DNA of 20,493 nt, from contig JAEZYZ010000505.1 in the NCBI GenBank assembly GCA_023418705.1, forward strand, positions 1-20,493. Reading direction: 5' to 3'. The notes under the pieces are model-generated. The model was not told where the DNA came from. It saw only the letters and a program-made list of their open reading frames with translations, and did no database searches. This document shows, one piece after another, positions 16,816 through 20,493 of the stretch (the first letter of the stretch is position 1; every line of letters starts with the position of its first letter). The stretch is from Pseudomonadota bacterium (GTDB taxonomy: Bacteria; Myxococcota_A; Polyangia; Polyangiales; Polyangiaceae). The position numbers and the translations under genes are program-made.

Positions 16816-16884
16816 TCAGACCAGCGCGGAAACGGCCGTGAACACCAGCACCAACCCAAAGGCGACGAGCAAGGTCAAGTCCAT
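16816..16884 (-). CDS. possible 22-residue single-span membrane peptide
   Basis: A complete short frame starts 7 nt after the stop of the DUF1328 gene and encodes MDLTLLVAFGLVLVFTAVSA plus two residues, almost entirely one hydrophobic helix. GGAGGG directly abuts the ATG; its spacing is better (about 6 nt) for the in-frame TTG at codon 3. It fits neatly between the DUF1328 gene and the propeller gene on one strand. Frames this short arise by chance, so I treat it as a candidate only. Confidence 0.33.
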   Translation of the reverse strand: MDLTLLVAFGLVLVFTAVSALV

Positions 16885-16891
16885 CCCTCCG

Positions 16892-17083
16892 TCAGAGGCT
16901 GCGGTGGCGCTCCCGCTCACGAATCGCCGCGCCGGCGATCACGGCACCGGCGAGGATGACCAACAGCAAGAAGCCGAAGAACATCACCTTCGCCGATGCC
17001 GCGGCGCCCGCGGCCATCGCCGGATGACCAAGCAAGCTCGCGATCACCGCAATGATCAAAAGTAAGATCGCAGATTCCAGCAT
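16892..17083 (-). CDS. DUF1328-type small membrane protein, 63 aa
   Basis: The ATG at 17083 follows a good ribosome binding site (GGAGAG, about 7 nt upstream). The sequence has two hydrophobic spans, MLESAILLLIIAVIASLLG and AKVMFFGFLLLVILAGAVIA, joined by an Ala/Gly-rich turn (AMAAGAAAS), with a short basic tail RERERHRSL. The length, the two spans and the AK[VI]xFF joint match DUF1328 (UPF0391, E. coli YtjA-like) inner-membrane proteins, which are often found among stress-induced genes; their molecular role is unknown. A long inverted repeat and a possible sigma-54 site lie upstream (17101-17176). The gene probably leads a minus-strand unit that includes the propeller protein. Confidence 0.75.
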   Translation of the reverse strand: MLESAILLLIIAVIASLLGHPAMAAGAAASAKVMFFGFLLLVILAGAVIAGAAIRERERHRSL

Positions 17084-17100
17084 GGCCGCTCTCCGCGGAA

Positions 17101-17143
17101 GACGGGGCTAGCGGTGGCTTCGCTGGCGACCGCTAGCGCCGTC
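17101..17143 (-). repeat. 15-bp inverted repeat in the DUF1328 leader
   Basis: Arms 17101-17115 and 17129-17143 (GACGGGGCTAGCGGT against ACCGCTAGCGCCGTC) match at 14 of 15 positions across a 13-nt spacer. The repeat ends 18 nt before the DUF1328 start codon, so it would form a hairpin in that mRNA leader or act as an operator. There is no T-run on either side to suggest termination. Confidence 0.55.
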
Positions 17144-17162
17144 GTCCTGTCAGGCGGCTTTT

Positions 17163-17176
17163 GCGAAGGCCGTGCC
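17163..17176 (-). promoter_or_regulatory. weak candidate sigma-54 promoter for DUF1328
   Basis: On the minus strand GGCACG is followed by four bases and TCGCA, giving the GG-N10-GC spacing of -24/-12 promoters with one mismatch in the TTGC box. Transcription would begin near 17151, just before the inverted repeat. In GC-rich DNA such matches occur by chance, so the support is weak. Confidence 0.25.
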
Positions 17177-17305
17177 GCGCCCCGAAATGCCGAGGTGGCG
17201 ACGCCCGCCGAGACCTCCACCGACGGCAGCGATGCGCCAAAGCCGCATGGAACGCGCCCATTCCGTGCGCTGCAGGCTGAACGGAAAGGCGCTTGCGTGC
17301 GCGTC

Positions 17306-17350
17306 AAAAACGAGCGCCTCGTGGCAGCGCGCCACGAGCGCCCCCGCTCG
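17306..17350 (-). terminator. intrinsic-terminator-like hairpin on the minus strand
   Basis: Read on the minus strand, CGAGCG (17345-17350) pairs with CGCTCG (17311-17316). Inside, CTCGTGGC pairs with GCCACGAG across a GCGCT loop, with small bulges between the two stems. TTTTT (17306-17310) follows immediately. No annotated minus-strand gene ends here, since coaE (plus) begins at 17421, so the transcript it would terminate is unknown. Confidence 0.35.
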
Positions 17351-17420
17351 AACGCGAGCAAACGGCCCCCGCCACGATCGCGCTCGGCCAACTCGCCCGT
17401 CCCGCAGTAGGCTGAGCAGC

Positions 17421-18059
17421 GTGGCCACCAAGGTGTTCGGTCTGACCGGCGGGATCGGCTCTGGCAAGAGCGCGGTCGCCGCGCGCTTCCGTGCGCGCCA
17501 CCTCCCCGTCGTCGATGCCGACGTGCTCGCTCGAGAGGCGGTCGCGCCCGGCACCGAAGGGCTGCACGCCGTGATCGCCGAGTTCGGCGAGGAGATCCTC
17601 GCCAGCGACGGTCAGCTGGACCGCAAGCGCCTGGGCGCCACCATCTTCGCCGACGCCTCCGCCCGCGCGCGGCTCAACGCCATCGTGCACCCGCAGGTCC
17701 GAGCGCTCGCGCTGGCCAGGTTCGCGGAGCTCGACGCGCGGGGCGAGCCGCTCGTGTGCTACGAGGTCCCACTGCTGTTCGAGGTGGGGCTACAAGACTC
17801 GCTGCGGCCGGTGGTGGTGGTGCACGCTTCGGAGCAGACCCGGGTCCGCCGCATCGTGGAGCGCGACGGCCTTAGCGAAGCAGAGGCACGAGCTCGCGTG
17901 GCGGCGCAGATGCCGCTATCGATCAAGGCCGAACGCGCCGATCACGTGATCGACAACGAGGGCACGCTGGAGGAGCTTTGGGTCGCGGCCGACGCCGTGC
18001 TCGACACGATCTGCGAGGCGCTCGGGATCGCTCCGGCTCGCTACCCTCGGCGCGGCTGA
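17421..18059 (+). CDS. coaE: dephospho-CoA kinase
   Basis: Catalyses the last step of coenzyme A synthesis, ATP-dependent 3'-phosphorylation of dephospho-CoA, in the cytoplasm. 212 aa from the GTG at 17421, close to the family's usual length of about 200. The P-loop GLTGGIGSGKS is at residues 7-17 with K16. The substrate region PVVDADVLAREAV, the lid segment around RRIVERDGLSEAEARARV, and the late DHVIDNEG motif are all present. The frame extends far upstream, but that extension has no family character. GTG 17433 is an alternative start that would leave only three residues before the P-loop core. The ribosome binding site is weak (AGGCTGAG). The gene converges with folD, with 7 bp between the stops. 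Confidence 0.95.
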   Translation: MATKVFGLTGGIGSGKSAVAARFRARHLPVVDADVLAREAVAPGTEGLHAVIAEFGEEILASDGQLDRKRLGATIFADASARARLNAIVHPQVRALALARFAELDARGEPLVCYEVPLLFEVGLQDSLRPVVVVHASEQTRVRRIVERDGLSEAEARARVAAQMPLSIKAERADHVIDNEGTLEELWVAADAVLDTICEALGIAPARYPRRG

Positions 18060-18078
18060 CCCGGGCTCAAGTCCCGGG
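18060..18078. terminator. CCCGGG hairpin at the coaE/folD convergent ends
   Basis: CCCGGG (18060-18065) pairs with CCCGGG (18073-18078) across a 7-nt loop containing the folD stop. It begins one base after the coaE stop. There is no T-run, so it may be a shared 3'-end structure rather than a true terminator. Confidence 0.3.
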
Positions 18079-18948
18079 GCGGATCTCTCGCTCGCCGCTC
18101 AGCTGGCGCTGCTCGGCGGCGCGCAGCGTGTTCTCGAGCAACATCGCGATGGTCATCGGTCCGACGCCGCCCGGGACGGGCGTGATCGCGCGGGCGACCG
18201 GCTCCGCGGAGGCGAAGTCGACGTCGCCGCACAGCTTGCCCCGATCGTCGCGGTTCATGCCGACGTCGATCACGACGGCGCCGGGCTTGAGCCACCCTCC
18301 CTGGATCAGGCGCGCGCGACCGACCGCGGCGATGACGACGTCCGCCTCGGCGCAGCGCACCGCGAGATCGCGCGTTCGCGAGTGCGCGATGGTGACGGTG
18401 GCGTGCTCGGCGAGCAGGAGCGCGGCCATCGGCTTGCCCACGATGTTGCTGCGCCCCACGACCAACGCCCGGGCACCCGAGAGCTCCACGCCGGCCTCGG
18501 CCAAGAGGCGCATGCAACCCCGCGGCGTGCACGGGACCAAGTTTGGCTTCCCGGACCAGAGCGCGCCCACGTTGACCGGATGGAAGCCGTCGACGTCCTT
18601 GTCCGGGTCGATCGCGTCGAGCACGATCTCCGAACGCACGCCGCTCGGCAGCGGCAGCTGAACCAGGATCCCGTCGACGTCCGGATCTCGGTTCAGGTCG
18701 CGTACCCGCGCGAGCAGCTCCGCTTCGGAGACCGAGGCGGGGAGCCGGTGCACCTCGCCCGCGATGCCCACCTCCGCGGCCGCCTTCTCCTTGTTGCGGA
18801 CGTACACCTGGGAGGCCACGTCGTCTCCGGCGAGCACGACATGCAACCCCGGCACCCGTCCGTGTCGCTCACGAAAGCGCTCGACGTCTCGAGCCACCTG
18901 TTCGCGCACCGCCTGAGCGATCACCTTTCCGTCGAGGATCGTCGCCAC
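18067..18948 (-). CDS. folD: bifunctional methylenetetrahydrofolate dehydrogenase/cyclohydrolase
   Basis: Interconverts 5,10-methylene-, methenyl- and 10-formyl-tetrahydrofolate in one-carbon metabolism, with NADP as cofactor. 293 aa from the GTG at 18948, normal for FolD (about 285-300). The catalytic YVRNK has Y49 and K53. VQLPLP at 97-101 includes the folate-contacting Q98, and D120 is in DKDVDGFHPVN. The dinucleotide-binding loop is GRSNIVGKP at 165-173, and the late PVPGGVGPMT signature is intact. Everything needed for both activities is visible. The upstream lipoprotein gene on the same strand ends 49 bp before the start. A perfect 7-bp hairpin lies 4 nt before the GTG and overlaps the likely ribosome binding site. 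Confidence 0.96.
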   Translation of the reverse strand: MATILDGKVIAQAVREQVARDVERFRERHGRVPGLHVVLAGDDVASQVYVRNKEKAAAEVGIAGEVHRLPASVSEAELLARVRDLNRDPDVDGILVQLPLPSGVRSEIVLDAIDPDKDVDGFHPVNVGALWSGKPNLVPCTPRGCMRLLAEAGVELSGARALVVGRSNIVGKPMAALLLAEHATVTIAHSRTRDLAVRCAEADVVIAAVGRARLIQGGWLKPGAVVIDVGMNRDDRGKLCGDVDFASAEPVARAITPVPGGVGPMTIAMLLENTLRAAEQRQLSGEREIRPGT

Positions 18949-18952
18949 CCCC

Positions 18953-18970
18953 GCCGCTTACCAAAGCGGC
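18953..18970 (-). promoter_or_regulatory. hairpin directly ahead of the folD start codon
   Basis: GCCGCTT and AAGCGGC form a perfect 7-bp stem with a TGGT loop on the minus strand, ending 4 nt before the folD GTG. The only purine-rich ribosome-binding candidate (GGCGGGGG) begins inside the 3' arm, so the stem could limit translation initiation. It could equally be the 3' hairpin of the upstream lipoprotein mRNA. Confidence 0.3.
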
Positions 18971-18997
18971 AGCGGAATTACCAGCCACGGGGCGCCG

Positions 18998-19849
18998 TCA
19001 CTCCAGGCCGATCGTCACCACGGTCACCGCGTCCCTGGCGAGCAGCGCTTGAACCGAGCCGCTGGCGGCGCCGGCCAGCGCGAAGGACTGCAGCGATCCC
19101 GGCCAGGAGACCGCTTCCAGGTTGGCGGCGAGCGCGATGCCGCCGACGCCGGTCGCGGTGGCGTCATTGCTGAAGGTCAGCCCCGCGTCGTAAATGACCG
19201 TTTCGGCTTGCGGGGCGACCAGCTGCACCCCGCTCAGCGAGGCGCCGGTCCCGGCGTCGATGAACCGGATCACGAGCTGTGCGAAGCCGGAAGCTCGCAA
19301 GACGGGCAGCGGCAGCACCGAATAAATCCCGTCCAGCATGCTCTCCCGCACCAGCCCGAGCGTCGCCGGCTCGGTTGGATCGTTGACGACCCGGGACCAG
19401 GTCGGCAGGGCGTCGACCGGCGTCTCGGGGATCACCCCAGCCCAGAGCTCGGGCTCGGCGATGACGTCTTGCAGCGCGAGCTCGCCGCCGGTCACGGTGT
19501 CCTCGATGAAGCCGCCCTCCGCCGCCTCGGCGAAGACCCGCGCCCTCTCGCGAAAGGGCACCCCTTGCGGTTCGAACACCTCGCTGTCGATGAACACGAG
19601 CGTCCCGGACAGCTCGCGCTCTACCGCCGTGTCCCCCGAGTCGGTCGCCCCGGCGTCGCGGGAGCCAGCCCCCGAACGGCCGGAAATCCCCTGGTCCGCC
19701 AGGCACCCCGTTTGGCTGGCCGAATCGCAACGAACCAGCGGCGGGCGTTCCGGCGTCTCCGAGCTGCAGGCGAGCGCCGCGGCCGGGGCCACCAGCAGCA
19801 GCGCTTTCGCCGCCGAAGAACGAGCCAGCTCGAAACCGGACGCCTGCAT
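18998..19849 (-). CDS. lipoprotein of unknown function, 283 aa
   Basis: The ATG at 19849 gives MQASGFELARSSAAKALLLV followed by APAAALACSS, a signal peptide with probable lipidated Cys28. The lipobox (ALAC) is imperfect, with Ala at -3. GGGAG about 8 nt upstream supports this start over the longer frame reaching 20008. The mature N-terminus is a Ser/Gly/Asp-rich linker (about residues 40-75). The rest is rich in short beta-like segments (SGTLVFIDSEVF, FAQLVIRFIDAGTGASLSGV, DAVTVVTIGLE), suggesting an immunoglobulin-like or carboxypeptidase-regulatory-like beta fold; that reading is by eye. I do not recognise a family. It precedes folD on the same strand by 49 bp, without obvious functional link, and is divergent from the RRM gene. 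Confidence 0.8.
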   Translation of the reverse strand: MQASGFELARSSAAKALLLVAPAAALACSSETPERPPLVRCDSASQTGCLADQGISGRSGAGSRDAGATDSGDTAVERELSGTLVFIDSEVFEPQGVPFRERARVFAEAAEGGFIEDTVTGGELALQDVIAEPELWAGVIPETPVDALPTWSRVVNDPTEPATLGLVRESMLDGIYSVLPLPVLRASGFAQLVIRFIDAGTGASLSGVQLVAPQAETVIYDAGLTFSNDATATGVGGIALAANLEAVSWPGSLQSFALAGAASGSVQALLARDAVTVVTIGLE

Positions 19850-20165
19850 GGGTCGCGCTCCCAACGGGTTATGGGCTGCTTTGGCCCTGAAAGCTAATTT
19901 TTGCGTGCCGGTCGCGTCGAACGCGGCTGGTTGACGGTCCGAACCCCCTTTATTTCGAAGTGCCCTCCCCTCGCCAACCGAAAGGGGGGGTGCTAAGTTG
20001 GCAGCCACCTAGTTACCAGATCTGCCCGTTCGGTTCGTTTCCGCTCGAGTCCTGATTCTGCGTGCTGGTAGCCTCCGCTGGTTGGGGGCATCGGAGAAAG
20101 CACCCGCGCCGAGCGTTGTCCGAGTCCGAGTTAGTTTGATGGCGCAGATCGATAGGAAGTTTTTC
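19850..20165. other. 316-bp divergent intergenic region, leader of the RRM gene
   Basis: No credible gene is seen. The region is clearly less GC-rich than its surroundings, with T-rich patches near 19950 and 20030-20060. It contains an inverted repeat GCCAAC (19973-19978) / GTTGGC (19997-20002) enclosing a run of seven G, and a CTCCG/CGGAG pair at 20073-20096. TTGACG at about 19931 is a possible -35 box toward the RRM gene, but no convincing -10 box at normal spacing follows. A long structured leader would fit a cold- or stress-regulated RNA-binding protein gene, but this is inference. Confidence 0.4.
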
Positions 20166-20493
20166 ATGAACAACAGGCTCTTCGTCGGGAACCTCGATTT
20201 CTCGACCATGGACCACCAGCTGAAGGCGGCGTTCGAGGAGCACGGTGAGGTCGTTTCGGCGACCGTCGTCACCGACCGCATGACGGGGCAGTCTCGGGGT
20301 TTCGGCTTCGTCGAGTTCACCTCGACCGCCGACGCCGAGCGCGCCGTCGAGGCCATGAATGGCTCGATGCTCAACGGGCGCTCCATCAACGTCAACGTGG
20401 CCCGTGAGCGCACCCAGGGCGGCCGGGGACCCGGCGGCGGTGGCGGGGGCCGCGGCGGCTTCGGCGGCGGCGGCGGCGGCGGCGGTGGCCGCG
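20166..20493 (+). CDS. RRM-type RNA-binding protein with Gly-rich tail, 3' end beyond window
   Basis: 109 codons are present. The ATG at 20166 follows AGGAAG with 6 nt spacing; an in-frame ATG at 20139 lacks a ribosome binding site. The single RNA recognition motif fills residues 4-80, with RNP2 LFVGNL at 5-10 and RNP1 RGFGFVEF at 44-51, so the aromatic RNA-stacking residues are intact. After ARERTQGGRG the sequence turns into a glycine run (GGC/GGT repeats) broken by Arg and Phe, cut by the window edge. Small RRM proteins with Gly-rich tails are found in cyanobacteria and myxobacteria, where several respond to cold. They bind single-stranded RNA and may act as RNA chaperones. The gene is divergent from the lipoprotein and has a leader region of up to 316 bp. 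Confidence 0.93.
   Translation, partial: MNNRLFVGNLDFSTMDHQLKAAFEEHGEVVSATVVTDRMTGQSRGFGFVEFTSTADAERAVEAMNGSMLNGRSINVNVARERTQGGRGPGGGGGGRGGFGGGGGGGGGR

Larger units (their letters stand above)
17084..17420. other. 337-bp non-coding region upstream of DUF1328 and coaE
   Basis: No frame here has convincing protein character. It holds a 15-bp inverted repeat (17101-17143), a sigma-54-like site (17163-17176) facing the DUF1328 gene, and a bulged hairpin followed by five T on the minus strand (17306-17350). The promoter of coaE must lie in the right half, but no clear -35/-10 pair was seen. No tRNA cloverleaf was recognised. Confidence 0.5.

Noticed and set aside
17114..17410. 98-codon plus-strand frame in the gap before coaE
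   Set aside because: The composition is biased and domain-free, it starts inside an inverted repeat, and no ribosome binding site was seen.
20430..20493. GGC/GGT repeat tract at the right edge as a possible tandem repeat or array
   Set aside because: It is in frame and encodes the glycine-rich tail typical of RRM proteins.

Overview
The window is very GC-rich. Its gene content (a Ser/Thr kinase with a PEGA tail, PEGA-rich surface proteins, cysteine-rich lipoproteins, a YprB-type exonuclease and an RRM protein with a glycine-rich tail) points to a myxobacterium, most likely of the Polyangiales/Sorangiineae. This placement is inferred from gene content and codon character; there is no rRNA in the window.

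Layout, left to right. (1) 1-1149, minus strand: the 5' part of an LptE-like LPS-assembly lipoprotein running off the left edge, preceded by a 160-residue protein of unknown function. (2) 1251-6193, plus strand: an overlapping pair encoding a RavA-like MoxR AAA+ ATPase and a large protein with a C-terminal vWA domain. (3) 6266-8917, minus strand: leuS. leuS and lptE are neighbours in many Proteobacteria (leuS-lptE-holA), and here the divergent ATPase/vWA pair lies between them. (4) 9112-14202, plus strand: a PEGA-tailed Ser/Thr kinase, then 3 bp later a very large TonB-dependent receptor carrying N-terminal TPR and three PEGA repeats, then a small lipoprotein with 13 cysteines. This looks like one operon and is the most unusual unit in the window. 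(5) 17083-14214, minus strand: a DUF1328-type small membrane protein, a possible 22-residue membrane peptide, an exported beta-propeller (PQQ-like) protein, and a YprB-type RNase H-fold exonuclease with its own near-leaderless promoter. (6) 17421-18059, plus: coaE. (7) 19849-18067, minus: an unknown lipoprotein followed by folD. (8) 20166-end, plus: an RRM RNA-binding protein cut by the right edge.

Housekeeping genes (leuS, coaE, folD, lptE) are interleaved with lineage-specific envelope and signalling genes. The two units most worth follow-up are the kinase/receptor/lipoprotein operon, which reads as a possible signalling-linked outer-membrane uptake or sensing system, and the enlarged RavA/ViaA-like ATPase-vWA pair. 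No tRNA, rRNA, CRISPR array, insertion sequence or prophage gene was recognised.
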